64,000 nt of DNA from Akanthomyces muscarius. Its lineage: Eukaryota; Ascomycota; Sordariomycetes; Hypocreales; Cordycipitaceae. The DNA lies in assembly GCF_028009165.1 (NCBI RefSeq), contig NC_079241.1:4154001-4218000 (forward strand). The letters are read 5' to 3'. The notes under the pieces are model-generated. The model ran no database searches, was not told the DNA's origin, and was given only the letters and a program-made list of their open reading frames with translations. Position numbers and translations under genes: made by a program. This document shows, piece after piece, positions 10,746-22,041 of the stretch. The first letter of the stretch is position 1. The number at the start of each line of letters is the position of its first letter.

Positions 10746-12796
10746 AGTATCCGCCGCATCTACTCAACAAGCGCGGGCTCTGTAACCTGCGAGTTGCATG
10801 TGCAATCGCAGGAGCAGCCATGTTTGCGATCATTTCACCGCCCTCCTATATGAAACATGAATCATCCATCAGCTTGCTGCCTCAGTTCTTTTAATGGCCA
10901 ATGAAGCGACATTTATGCTGCCAATCGGATGCTTGCAGCTTTCTGGAGAATTTGAGAATGAAGTTTGCCTGTGGCTTGCCGGGCGGCAGGGGTTATAATT
11001 AGCAGAAGAACCGACCAGGATGCTACACGTGGTCAAATGTCCTAATACCACACACTGACCTCGGACGATTCTTCAGGGGCGGAAAGCCAGGTAACTCTTC
11101 CTGACAATTGGTCAGTTGAGCTGGGCCGGTTGACAGACAACAGGGTTGTAAGGGGTCTTGGCTACGAGCTGCGCTGGGGACCGCCAGGAGCCATGACGAT
11201 CCACCAGGACCAGCCATGTGGTTCAGTCGAGCATGTCTCAATGCACACAGGGGGTACTATCAGGAGGAAAAGAAGGCCTGAAATTAGTGGCTGGGCTGTT
11301 CCTAGCAGCCGCCCGTCAGCCCACGTAAAGTCAGTGTCTTGAATATGACTGGATGGGATGATCAAGGCAATTGATGCCTGCCATCTTGTGGAGGACGTGT
11401 CGGGCGGCGACGGCTTGGCGAACATGAAAAAAAGTGGCTAGACTAGTTACGCTGTCGTTATTAGTCGATCTACAGAGGGGACTACCGAGTAAGACTGGGT
11501 AGCTTCTGTGGCGTCGGAGCTGAGGACCATAGGAGGCAATAACATTTTAGCGAGCGGCAACTCAGGAGGCTCCCCAAGCCTGGCAATAGCCGCTAGTGCA
11601 TATACGTGATTGTCTAGCAGGCCAATATGCAGGGTGCTGCTCCTGTAGTGTTTGGAAAGTGATTCACGACAGGCGGGAGGCGAATTGCCAGTCGAATGCT
11701 GATAACTGAGCCTTGGCGCACAGCAGAGCCCGGATCAAAGGCGCTGTAGTAGGTGGTCCCCTGGTGTAGTTTGGTGCGTGGTGCGACGCACTGTCAAAGG
11801 TTGAGACAGGCGGTAGAATGCATGAGGCGGGTGCGGTGGCTGCATGTGTACAATTGACCAGTAACTACTGGTAGATGCTTGGAAGCTAGTCGAGAGCAAC
11901 GCCGGTTGTTGATGGACAACGGGGAGGACAAGGAAGGGCGGTTGGGCGGGATGCCAATGCCGTGGGCTTGGTGACAAAGAGCCGAGTGTAGGCAGGAGAT
12001 TCCAGCCGCGGCCGCAGGTTCCGGCACGTTGCGGTGAATGCCGAGATGGATTGACAGAGGAGCTGTGCAAAGGACAATGGAGGAAGACGCATGGGGTTCA
12101 TGTGGGAGAGGGTACATAGTTTGGTGATGGAGCGCGGGGGTTGTGCGTTGCCAGTTGGCTGGTGTGCGCCACCGCTCGCAGCGAGATTGACGTGGACCGG
12201 GGTGACAGGTACCAGCGCGACGACAAGAAAACCGACAATGTCGCAAAGAACGTCATCAAAACGGTGAGAGCAGCGTCGTTGCCAAGTACATACCTCTGTC
12301 GATTGGTATCATGCTATGTACTGCTATTCATTGCGTATTTTGACCAATACCCGCATCGTACCCGGTGTTTAAGCTTCGCAATTCAGGCCAAGACAGAAAC
12401 CGCTGGGCATATTATCATGATAAATAATACTCGATCGAACGCATCGCCCCCGCCAGAGCGGCCGGCTTTAGATGGACCGGAGCGCTATAATGGCGCACGG
12501 CCGTTGTCTGCTCGAGTGTCTCGGGGCAATGTAGGGTTGTTGTTTTTCGCACTGTCAATAAATGTCATGGTCGTTCTATTTGTTGTATCAATGAAACGCC
12601 AACTTGCGAGCACCTTTGCCTGGCTGATTTGTATTATGTAGTCTTAGTGCTCAAAGGTTCGGAGCTGATAGATTACATGCCACCTCTGCAGACTCCCCAC
12701 CAGCGCAGTCACGAGCGCCAGCAAAGCAGTGAGGCGGTTGGGTTTGCAGGGGTCTCTTGCAGGGCAGGATGGCCGTCTTTGGCGTCCAGCAGCTGC

Positions 12797-12820
12797 GTAC
12801 CTACCTACCTTAGGTACCTA
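12797..12820. repeat. ACCTACC/GGTAGGT motif cluster
   Basis: Overlapping TACC/GGTA tetramers form a partly palindromic tract. Similar tracts recur between genes at about 20677-20687, 21381-21399, 21428-21452, 22003-22013, 37936-37949, 47797-47813 and 48016-48048. Confidence 0.6.
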
Positions 12821-13862
12821 CGCTGAACCCCTGCGCTGGGTGCAGGTGGTGGTTGGCACTTGGCAGGCAAAGGCAGCCACAGGCTCCTCATTTATGGCTT
12901 GTACAAGCGTTTACTCTCAAAGCGTCAGCAAGGGTCAATACCAGACAGGTACTTGGAATTATGCCTGGTGCCCCTACAGACGGCGGGTACCTCCCCTCGC
13001 CCACCCACACACACAACCCACCCAGCCAACTGGTCGTGAGCCTCTGCCTCTCACTTCTCTCCACCACAGCGCTCCAGCTTGCACCCCCAATGCCATGCCC
13101 CATTGCCCGCCCATGCTCCCCTCACAAGCTCCTCGCCGGTGCACAACGTAACCTCTTCCATCTCTGCCTCTTGCAACCTCGTTCCGTTGTTTGTGTCGGT
13201 TTCATCTCCTGCCACAGGACATCCCAATTGCGCTCCCATCTCATCCAACATTCCTTCTCGCCCTCTCCTCTCGGCCGCATCGTGCTGCCGTTTATAGCTC
13301 CGTGCAATTTCTCGCTCCGCACCAGCAATCCAGCGCCCGCCGATTCTCCGCCCCAATTGGCCCACCCCATATCCATACCTGCGCCCGTCCACGTCCTGCC
13401 CTCACATCATCGCCCCGTTTCTCCCATCAAGCTATCGCCATCATCTTTCGCTGCTCTCCCGCGCCCGTCATCCCCTCTTCTAGGCGCCCCTGCCGCTCTT
13501 TGCCATCATCGTCTTGCACTTTCCTGCTGTGACTCCGTGCTTCCCCAGCTCCGTCGCCACCGCTACCGTTTGCTCCAGTACCCCGGCCCTTTGTTGCGAT
13601 TCTCGTGCCACCTCAGATTGCCTTGCGTCCCACAACGCACTCTTTCCGACACTTGCTCGCAACACCGCTCGTCCCTCGAGCTTCGCGTAGCAGCCGTCTG
13701 CCTGCTGCCCACCGCCGAGCCCGTCTCCATCTGCTCGATCATGCGCCGCTCCTGATTCGCATCGCCCAACGTCGCCCGCGCCCGAAACACCACCCGTGAT
13801 CTCGACCGCCCTCTTCCCACCACCCGCGAGGGCGCCGCGCCGCCCCCAACTGCTTGCCCATG

Positions 13863-15206
13863 ATGGGCAATTGCCTCAGTTCCACCAGCGAGGAAGCGGA
13901 ACAGAAGAAGAAGAGCCAGGCCATCGATCGCATAATTGAAGAGGACTCTAAAAGACTAAAGAAAGAATGCAAGATCTTGCTGCTAGGTACAATCAATTCC
14001 TCTGCTTCCGCTCACCCTGCCTCGTCGCTAACCGCTACTTCATCTAGGCTCCGGCGAGAGCGGAAAGTCGACCATCGTAAAGCAAATGAAGATTATTCAT
14101 CTCAAGGGTTACTCGGACGATGAGCTCTTCAACTACAGACCGACCGTTTTCAAAAACTTGGTCGAATGCGCCAAAGCCATCATTACCGCCATGCAGCAGT
14201 TTGGCATCGAACCCCAAATAGAAGAAAACCGCAACTACATGCCTTTTTTGATGGAGTACCAAGCAGAGTCTGGACCCCAGGCTCAGATTGATCCTCAAGT
14301 CGGCACGGCTGTCCAGTCGCTCTGGTCGGATCCCGCCAAAGACCGGCTAATGGAGCACCAAACAGAGTTCTACCTGATGGACTCGGCCGAGTAGTGAGTT
14401 CTCAACATGTTACAGGCAGCACTTGCAGCCAACGCCGTACTAATCCCCCTTTTCAGCTTTTTCCAAGAAGCCATGCGCATCGTTGCGCCAGGCTACCTCC
14501 CGAAAGAAATGGATGTTCTGCGGGCTCGTACCAAGACGACCGGTATCTACGAAACCCGTTTCCAAATGGGTGCCCTCAGTATCCAGTACGTCGCCATGTC
14601 TTCGCAAACCAGAAGATGGCGTGGCTAACTCGTCACAGCATGTTCGATGTCGGTGGACAGCGCAGCGAGAGGAAGAAGTGGATTCACTGCTTCGAGAATG
14701 TGACGTCAATTATCTTTTGCGTTGCTCTCTCTGAATATGACCAGGTGCTCTTGGAAGAGAGCAGTCAGGTATGTCAAAACCCCCGTCATCTGTTGGACAA
14801 TGCTGACGGTTGCAGAACCGCATGATGGAGAGTCTCCTGCTCTTCGACTCGGTTGTCAACTCGCGATGGTTCATGCGAACGAGTATCATTCTGTTTCTCA
14901 ACAAGGTCGATATCTTTAAGCAAAAGCTCACTCGATCGCCTCTGGCCAATTACTTTCCCGACTACTCCGGCGGCAACGACGTCAACAAGGCCGCCAAATA
15001 TTTACTGTGGAGATTCAATCAGGTCAATCGAGCACACCTCAACCTCTATCCTCAGTATGTCGGCTAGTCGGCCAGCACCAGATCTCGCACGCTAACTCGC
15101 ATGTAGCTTGACGCAAGCCACGGATACATCCAACATTAGACTTGTCTTTGCTGCAGTCAAGGAGACGATTCTGAGCAACGCGCTCAAAGATACCGGCATC
15201 ATCTGA
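13863..15206 (+). CDS. gna-3: Heterotrimeric G protein alpha subunit, group III (GNA-3)
   Basis: Six exons: 13863-13986, 14048-14393, 14457-14585, 14639-14768, 14816-15054, 15107-15206, all with GT-AG borders, giving 355 aa, the family length. The second of two adjacent ATGs is chosen because it leaves Met-Gly-Asn-Cys, the N-myristoylation/palmitoylation signal for the plasma membrane. GTPase motifs are complete: P-loop GSGESGKS split by intron 1, switch-I RARTKTTG, switch-[14 protein letters not shown], and TQAT near the C-terminus ending ALKDTGII. Sequence around [15 protein letters not shown] and [13 protein letters not shown] places it with fungal group III subunits, which link nutrient and receptor signals to adenylate cyclase. 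That role is family knowledge. The upstream kilobase is an unusually long pyrimidine-rich leader. Confidence 0.96.
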
Positions 15207-16888
15207 GCTATCAACTAACGCCTGGATATCAGCCGCCATGGCCGGCATTTCGGCACGATGCTAGGCGTCTCACGCCTATTTGGAGTTTTGGAGCACTTGC
15301 TGGACAGCGCATCGACTGTTTGTTATCCTCCGGACTTCTTTTTATGACATATCGATATGACAGGAGGCTTTTACATAATCCAACATGTTACGACAACGAA
15401 TTACTGCGACCAAGCCAAACGGATCATTTCAGTCGGGGTGGGTTGTCTTCATGGAATGGCGTTGACTGCTTTTTTGCCATTTTCCTATTCCCTTGTCCTT
15501 TTCTTTACTATAGCCCGGGCGCAGCAAGCATGGGTCGTCTTGTTTTATCGAATTGATGATTTCTTTGTCTGGGAACTGTATGCGATTGCGTCATGCCGAC
15601 GTATGTGATATTCTCTTTGCGACGTCGTTGCGAAATATGAGGCGACACAGCCTCGGCTGTGGACATGTGGTGCAAGCTAGCTCAGCATATCTCGATTACT
15701 GCTGGCGATGGGCTGGATGGGGAGGCAGGCTGAATACGAGGGCAGTTGTAAAATTATGGAACAAAAACACAAAGGTGCACTCACCAGGAATCGGTATGCA
15801 GAATTTAATTGTGAAGCAAACACCGTGGGGGGTGTAAGAGACTGCGTGACGATCATGGTGACTACAGTGCAATTGCCGTGCCCGTTGACATTAGACTGTT
15901 CAGACAGATTTGCAGCTGTATATTGATTATAGGACTTTAGCCGAGCGCCGAATGACGCATTCAAGCACCAGGTCAGCCGTTTGCTCAAGCTGTGAGATGA
16001 GCAAGTCGCAATAAACATTATTAGTGTAGTGTAGCCGTGCAGCGGGGGCGAATGGTGGGGTGGTAGATGAGGCCCTTGTGGCAGGCTGCATGCGGTATCA
16101 TGGACATACGGCTGTCTGACCACGTGACGCAGCTGCGTGGCAATACGGCAGGATGTCAACGCAAGAAAGATGGGCAAGGACTTGTCAATACGAATCATGA
16201 ATAGCCACGACTGTATTTGCATGTCGGGTGCAGCGGATGACGGGTGGAGGTGGAGATTTGCGCGCCTTCCGCATGAGAGGCCACTAGGCAGCGACAGGTT
16301 GCTGTAGCAGGCACTTACACCCACTGTAGGTACGTTCACCGTGGATGTTGCAACGGATGTTGCAACGGCCGCCGGACGAGGCAGGGCAAGTATGGGAGAT
16401 GGTGCTCCATGAGAGCCTACTAAAAGTTTGATAAATCTCGCAAATAGCACCCTTTATCCTTGGCGATCATGACTTGTGTGAAACACTTTGTGCTCAGTAT
16501 AACTAATTGGTGTGCTGTAGTGTACCAGTAAAGGATCAGGTACGGCACATGCCCCACCTGGCATGTGCTGGCAGCGCTGCCCATTAAACTCGTCTCGTCG
16601 ACGCGGGTCGAGCCGTGGAGCCAAAGCGCGTCCTCGACTACCTTGCCTCCATACCGCGTCCTTCATCAACACCCACACCAGTTTACTTTACTTTTTCTTT
16701 AGCCAAGCATTGATTTATGCTCACGCGCGCGCAAGGATCTAGTCTCTCCCGTGCCATATACGATTGACTCTGTGTAGATGCTTGCGTTTCTCCACAGCAT
16801 TTGCACACGACACGCCGCCGCTTGCCAGCAACACATCCATGCGTCCAGAGGCTGCCCGGCCACGACCAGCGCATAGTCTCTCGCCGCC
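15207..16888. other. Intergenic, no supported gene
   Basis: This covers the 3' flank of the G-alpha gene and the promoter of CDC45. A 257-codon minus-strand frame (15677-16450) has no protein-like composition or motif and is not accepted. Confidence 0.55.
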
Positions 16889-19482
16889 ATGTACCTACCG
16901 CGCTCTTTGATATCCAAACTCTACATTCACCTCCAAAACTCCCGACACCCGCTTTCGCCTCCCGTTCTCATTCTCGTCGCGCTCGAACCTGACGCCCTCT
17001 GCGGCTGCCGCATTCTGACCCGTCTACTCAAGCATGACTATATTCCGCACAAGATACAGCCCATCTCGGGCTACGCCGACCTCGAAAAGGCCGGCAAGGA
17101 GCTTGTAGTGCCCATGATGGAATCACGAGGCGGCGCCGGCGGCCTTGTTATTTGCCTCGGCGTCGGTGGCATGGTTGATCTGGGTCCGCTGCTCGGTCTT
17201 GAGCCTGAAGGCGAAGAGAATCCCTACAGCGGTGTCGAGGTCTGGGTGCTCGATGCCCATCGCCCCTGGAACTTGGCCAATGTTTTCGGTGGCTTCCCCC
17301 TGCTACCCTCCTCCGACGGGGCCGTAACCTACCAGTCGCGCAGCCCAGTCGGCGTATCCGGTGGTGGCATTGGACGCGCCTACAACTCCGATCGCGGCGG
17401 AATTGTCGTCTTTGACGACGGCGACATCGAAGAAGACCTTATGGCCGAACGTGATGCATATCTGGCGCTGGTAGATATGCCAGACATGGATGACGATGCC
17501 AACGACTATGGACTGAGTGACGACGATGACGAACCTTCAGAGCCCCGGGCTCTTGCTGGCCAGAAGCGCAAGAGCTTGTCGGGCAACGATGACGAGTTGA
17601 GTGACGACGAAGACAGACCCCACCAACGGCGGAGGAGCAACTCGGTACGTTAACGCATCCCATCACACGGCCATGGACTAACACCACGCAGTCAAGCCCT
17701 ATCGATTCACCGAGACGTCCGGCACAGCGAGGATTGGTGTCACTCCGAGACCCGGATGCCGGGCTGTCGAGCGATCCAATTGAGCCTCCATCTGGCGCAC
17801 AGGAGCCTCCCGCGCCCTCGGCCCGCGCCCTTCGACGAAAACTTCTGCGAATGAGGACTGACAACGAGTCGGTGCTGCAACAATACTACAAGATGGGATC
17901 GTCATTTTCAGAACCAATCTCATCCATGATGTACTCGCTGGCCTCGGAGCTCGGTCGCGAAGACAACGACTTGCTGTGGCTTACCATTGTTGGAGTGACG
18001 TCAATGGAGCTGTACGGAAAGTCGTCGGCAGGTGTGGCGGCGCCTGTGCGGGCGACAAGCAAGACTCGGCAGACAGGATGGATGGGAGTGCGTGGTGCAA
18101 GTCTCCGCCAGTTACTACGGGATGAGGTGCGCCGACTGAACCCGCCAGAAATCGCCAATGGGCGAGTCGCTCCTGAGAATACGGGCGTCATCCCGACCAC
18201 AGCTCGCAACCCTGAAGACACCGGCATCAGACTTTCCCCGGAGCCGCGTTTCCTCCTCATCCGCCACTGGAGCTTATACGACAGTATGCTTCACTCCCCA
18301 TATTTGTTCTCGCGCTTGAAGACGTGGAGCGAAACTGGAATCAAGCGCCTGCACAAACTCTTGGCCAAGATGGGCGTCAGTCTTGCGCAGTGCAAGCAGA
18401 GCTACACGCACATGGACATGATGCTGAAACGAGAGTTGCGAGCCAAACTTCTCAAATACGGCTCATTGTACAATCTCGATGAGATGGTCCCCGCGGTAGA
18501 TACGGATGGTAAAGACCGAGCGGGTGCCAAAGACGGATGGGGTTTCGTGAGGAGCTGGGGTTGGCGCGCAACATTGTCGGCACAGGATGTCGGCGTGGTC
18601 ATTGGTGCACTGCTCGAAGTTGGCAAGCACGCACAAGCCATTGACCTAGCGTATGCTGCCAGCCAGGCTGGCCGCGAGGTTGAAGATGATGCCGAAGTCG
18701 CAGCTCAGGGAGAAGAATGGATTAGGCGATTCTGGGAGGCCTATGATGCGCTTGAGGATATTGACGCACTAAAGGCCGGCCTACCGACCGCCCAGTTTTT
18801 ACATCGAGCTATTTACCGAACTGGCACATCGCTGATCAACAAGAAACAAATCAAGCACCTGCGGGCGTTCCGATTATGCGTTGTCAAGGATGGTCCCGAT
18901 GTATCGCTTTTCACGCATCCTTCGGCATTGACAAAACTCTCGCTGTGGATCGGAGAAGCCCTTGCCGAACAAGAGCGAGAAGCACACGGAAAGTTGTCGC
19001 ATGGCGGTCGTGGAACACCTCTGGTTGTGGCCAGCCTGCACGAGAAGCGCGGAGTCTATATAGTGGTTGGCACCGGCGGCGGTGGCGGGCCCGACTCGAC
19101 ATTCATGGACAAGGAAGCGGCAAAGCGGCGGCAGCAGGCCAAGGAGGCCAAGGCGAAGAAGAAGGAAGAGTCTCGTCTCGCCAAGGAGCGCGTAAAGGCG
19201 CAGAAGCGAGCAGACAAGGAAGCCGCCGGAGAAGAGGTGGATGAGCTGGAGACTGAGTCTGAGGGCTCAGATGCATCGGATTCGGAAGATTCAGACTCGG
19301 ATGATGAAGAGCACGACAAGGGCTACGGGCTGAACCGATTCGGCAGCGCATTCCAAGAAGTGATTGGCGAGACGAGCGCTCGCGTGCGAATCGACAGCTT
19401 CGAGCACTGCGTGGTGGAGGTGAAGAAGGAAGACTTGGGTGGCTTCCTGGAGAGTCTGAGCATGAAGGCAGTTGTTGGATAA
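16889..19482 (+). CDS. cdc45: DNA replication initiation factor Cdc45
   Basis: Exons 16889-17644 and 17692-19482 (47-nt intron, phase 0) encode 848 aa, the usual size in filamentous fungi. The N-terminus (PDALCGCRILTRLLKHDYI, then WVLDAHRPWNLANVF) is the degenerate DHH/RecJ-like fold of Cdc45. A long acidic, Ser/Asp-rich insert surrounds the intron (DDDANDYGLSDDDD). The middle region LRRKLLRMRTDNESVLQQYY and the C-terminal helical parts also fit the family. Near the C-terminus lies a Lys/Glu/Ala-rich charged helix and another acidic patch (about residues 733-785). Cdc45 joins Mcm2-7 and GINS to form the replicative CMG helicase in the nucleus. Confidence 0.93.
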
Positions 19483-19873
19483 ATTCATAATGGTAAATGG
19501 GAACAGCGAGTGATTTTAATTTCATGTTGGCAAGGGGTTTGTGGCATTGTTCGTATCATCTCCTTTTAGTAGTCTTTTTTTTCTCGCAACATGGTGGACG
19601 GCGCCTGGACGGGAAACATTTTGTATTTTGACGGCTTGAATGGCATCATGATAGGCAGGCAGGGATCACGGAGTCGAGTGGGCTTGTTTGCCACGTTGGA
19701 GCACTATCAGCAGTATCGACATTGATATAGAGGGCAACAATATGATTTCAGGCACTTACATCATGAGATGAATTCAGTGAGCGGCGGCTGTAATATGAGG
19801 AGAGACTTGGCAGCGGGTACGGTGTTTCGGATACTTATATATTCGTAAATAAGCAGAGTCCCCACACTCGTCT
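19483..19873. other. Intergenic between CDC45 and tRNA-Ser
   Basis: No coding or RNA signal is seen. It contains the 3' UTR of CDC45 and the 5' flank of the tRNA-Ser gene. Confidence 0.6.
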
Positions 19874-20015
19874 GGTAGCATGCCAGAGTGGTTGTAAGTA
19901 GGCTCCGCCACCATCAGTCAATTGATGTACTAACATGGAACCAGAATGGGTGGGACTTGAATTAATCAATCATCCCATGTCTTCGGACGCGCAGGTTCGA
20001 ACCCTGCTGCTATCG
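19874..20015 (+). tRNA. tRNA-Ser (anticodon UGA) with a D-loop spliceosome-like intron plus a canonical intron
   Basis: The acceptor stem GGTAGCA (19874-19880) pairs with TGCTATC (20008-20014; one G-U), followed by discriminator G, the base normal for eukaryotic tRNA-Ser. The T arm GCAGG/TTCGAAC/CCTGC (19991-20007) contains an intact B box, and the long variable arm is TGTCTTCGGACGC. The anticodon arm is TGGGA (19951-19955) with CTTGAA and then TCCCA (19973-19977), anticodon TGA at 19958-19960. A 10-nt intron (19962-19971) follows base 37. The D arm is split: CCA GAGTGGTT at 19883-19893, then 51 nt (19894-19944), then AA TGG (19945-19949). Removing those 51 nt gives a perfect class II D arm with a CCA/TGG stem. 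The A-box-like TGCCAGAGTGG lies upstream of the insertion, and T9 (20018-20026) ends the unit. Confidence 0.85.
19894..19944 (+). other. 51-nt spliceosomal-type intron inside the tRNA-Ser D-loop
   Basis: The insertion begins GTAAGT and ends CCAG. It has a perfect TACTAAC branch-point sequence at 19928-19934, 10 nt before the terminal AG. Length, donor, branch site and acceptor match the mRNA introns in this window (for example 50295-50345, also 51 nt with TACTAAC). The junction falls between T and A of the D-loop, so excision leaves GGTTAATGG. A bulge-helix-bulge for the tRNA endonuclease is not convincing: only GGTT/AACC pairs across the ends, without flanking helices. Confidence 0.75.
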
Positions 20016-20017
20016 AC

Positions 20018-20026
20018 TTTTTTTTT
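20018..20026 (+). terminator. Pol III T-run terminator of tRNA-Ser
   Basis: A run of nine T residues begins three bases after the discriminator base of the tRNA-Ser. Confidence 0.8.
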
Positions 20027-20559
20027 GCCATGTCTGATGACGCTTTACAATCCTTTCTTTGCGTCCTACTTCTCAAAACAGTGGCTTTCTTCATGTTATA
20101 CGCGCGATCTTGTCCCTTTTTATTCATGTATCGCGTCTAAAAGCTAAAGTCCGTCTGATTCCAATGATGTATCTGTTGGGTGTGCCGCGGAGTGTTTGAC
20201 GTGGCAAACTGGACGTACAAAGAGCACATGCAGCCAATTGTTCCTGTATCAGTTTTTCTTTTCCTGCCTTTTGGGGCGGGCCGTCAGTGCGATACAGATC
20301 ACGCAATGAGAGATATGGCTATGGCTATAAGTCGTTGAGTCCCATGGAGGACGAGCAGAGTCCAAGAAACGTATGCAGAGTGCCAGGGCGCAACGTCACG
20401 AGCAAGCCGGAGAAAATGTGCAAACTTTTGTAAGCAGCTAGCAAGTCGAAGAAAACATGTGCAAAATTCCTGGGCCACGGCGTGACGAGCAAGATGTGCA
20501 AAACGCCTGGGGCAGACAGAGCGGCGCTCGGGCGACCAAGCACTGGCGGCGGTGACAGG

Positions 20560-20581
20560 CCCCCCCCCCCCCCCCCCCCCC
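20560..20581 (+). repeat. Poly-C homopolymer of 22 bases
   Basis: There are 22 uninterrupted C residues on the plus strand, G on the minus strand. It is outside any gene I support. The length may be affected by sequencing or assembly. Confidence 0.9.
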
Positions 20582-21380
20582 GGTGATGCTGTCGACAATG
20601 TGGCGGCGTGGCTAGCAGGGGATCGATTGAAGAATACGGAGACAAATGGAAAAAGAGGCGGCGGTCCCTGCCAAGGACCTACCTACTTGGGCAAAGCTGG
20701 CAGGGTTGGTGAGTGTGGCAGTGCTGCGATCGTGAGGTGACGATGGTGGAGGTTGAGCTTGAGGGAGCCCGCGGTGGCGCCCTGGGAGTTTGTTGGGTCG
20801 GATTTCCAAATTTTCCCTGTAATTTCCGCGTCATCATTGGTGATGAGTCTCTACTTGCCGTATTTCATTTGGATCATGCTTTTCTGCTACGGCGCGTCAC
20901 GAGTGACGTGGCGTCGTCGCCGCAACGCCTGTGCTGGGTAGTTTTGTATTAACGGCGGTTTTGCTGCACGGCGCGGCAAGCCTATTTTGTGGGGAGAGTA
21001 GGGGACATTTGTGACACATCCAGGCTTATTAGTTTGATTGGTTTGTTCTGTAGGGACACGGCCTGCTGTCAAGATGTGAGCTCTGAGCTGAGTCCGAATG
21101 GTATGCCGCCATTTGTTACCTAATGAGAGCAGGCCTGGGTTACATGGTTCAGTGGTTGACAAGCTGGCACTCCACTGAATGGACGAGAAATGCCACTATA
21201 TTTGAGGGCGTTATTGGTGCAAAGTGCCCAAAACAGAGGCAGCCGAGGCCTGTAGCGCCAGGTCCCAGGCCCCTCGTTAAGCTTCTTCTGGCGCCTTGCC
21301 CCCGCCAAAACAGTGCGGTGCAGCGTGTGGAGAGAGCTGGGTGGCAGTGGTCCAGCAAGAGGAATTGCTGTCCGGAGGAG

Positions 21381-21452
21381 TACCTACCTACCTACCTACA
21401 GTGGGGTGCTGTACCTGCAACCACCCAAGGTAGGTACCTAGGTACCTAGGTA
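21381..21452. repeat. Paired ACCTACCT and GGTACCTAGGTA tracts
   Basis: TACCTACCTACCTACCTAC (21381-21399) is followed 28 bp later by GGTAGGTACCTAGGTACCTA and more. The second tract is self-complementary and complementary to the first, so the strand could fold on itself. It lies about 600 bp upstream of the NCS-1 start codon. Confidence 0.65.
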
Positions 21453-22041
21453 CGCACCTACGATGCAGCTGCCTGCTCTCCCTCCCTCCCCGCCAGACGC
21501 CAGACCAAAAGCCCGTCCGTCATCTGGCCGCCCTCACAGGTCCCTCTTGTTTCGCCATTGTTTCCGCCACCACGTCGTCGGACTCTTTCTTCCAAAAACA
21601 ACATTCTCCTTCCTCACGACAACCTATCCGACCCCTAAGAACCAGACGACCTATAACGAAGCTCTTCCTTTCACATTTCGAACGCTTCTTGTTTTACTTG
21701 TTCCACAAGTCCCTACCATTTATTCTTCCCCGCTGCTGTCCGACGTCCGTCTTTCTTTTTCAAACCGACCCCTCCGTCGTCGCCGCCGCCGCCAACCTTC
21801 TACAACAAACTGCCTGCGCCCCGAGCACTGACACTACTTTCTGACGGTAAAAAAAAAGTTCCACGTCGCGTCGCTCTTCTCTCTCGAATTCTAAAGGCTC
21901 ACAAATATTCTGCAGGCCAAGCCCGCTCATCATCGGATCCCCGACTATCGATTGCCGCACCGGCGCCGGCCTGCCTTCCCCTCCGCGCCGTCCGTTGAGC
22001 GATACCTACCTACACGACCACAGACCCGACAAAACCTCGAC

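Larger units (their letters stand above)
10475..13862. other. Gene-free interval; right third is the pyrimidine-rich leader of the G-alpha gene
   Basis: No conserved protein is readable. The left part holds a TTGTTRCTACTTTTGCTA-like imperfect repeat (10652-10745). From about 12,950 to 13,862 the plus strand is strongly C/T-rich with almost no purine runs, as expected for a long fungal promoter and 5' UTR feeding the G-alpha start codon. Open frames inside it, including one of 300 codons, are composition artefacts. Confidence 0.55.
20016..22041. other. Intergenic with poly-C tract and TACC motif clusters
   Basis: After the T9 terminator (20018-20026) no gene is supported. The interval holds a 22-C run (20560-20581), two ACCTACC/GGTA tracts (21381-21399, 21428-21452), and from about 21,470 a pyrimidine-rich leader leading into the NCS-1 gene. 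Confidence 0.55.

Noticed and set aside
12141..12641. 166-codon frame with one hydrophobic segment
   Set aside because: Does not resemble a known family, and there is no supporting splice or promoter context.
12853..13755. 300-codon frame upstream of the G-alpha gene
   Set aside because: Composition artefact of the C/T-rich leader (Pro/Ser/Leu/Arg only); no motif and no intron signals.
15677..16450. 257-codon minus-strand frame
   Set aside because: No domain, odd composition, between two well-defined genes; probably chance.
19894..19944. Archaeal-style bulge-helix-bulge intron in the tRNA-Ser D-loop
   Set aside because: Only a 4-bp GGTT/AACC helix can be drawn across the borders, without flanking helices, and that cut would leave two extra D-loop bases; the GTAAGT/TACTAAC/CAG signals fit a spliceosomal intron much better.
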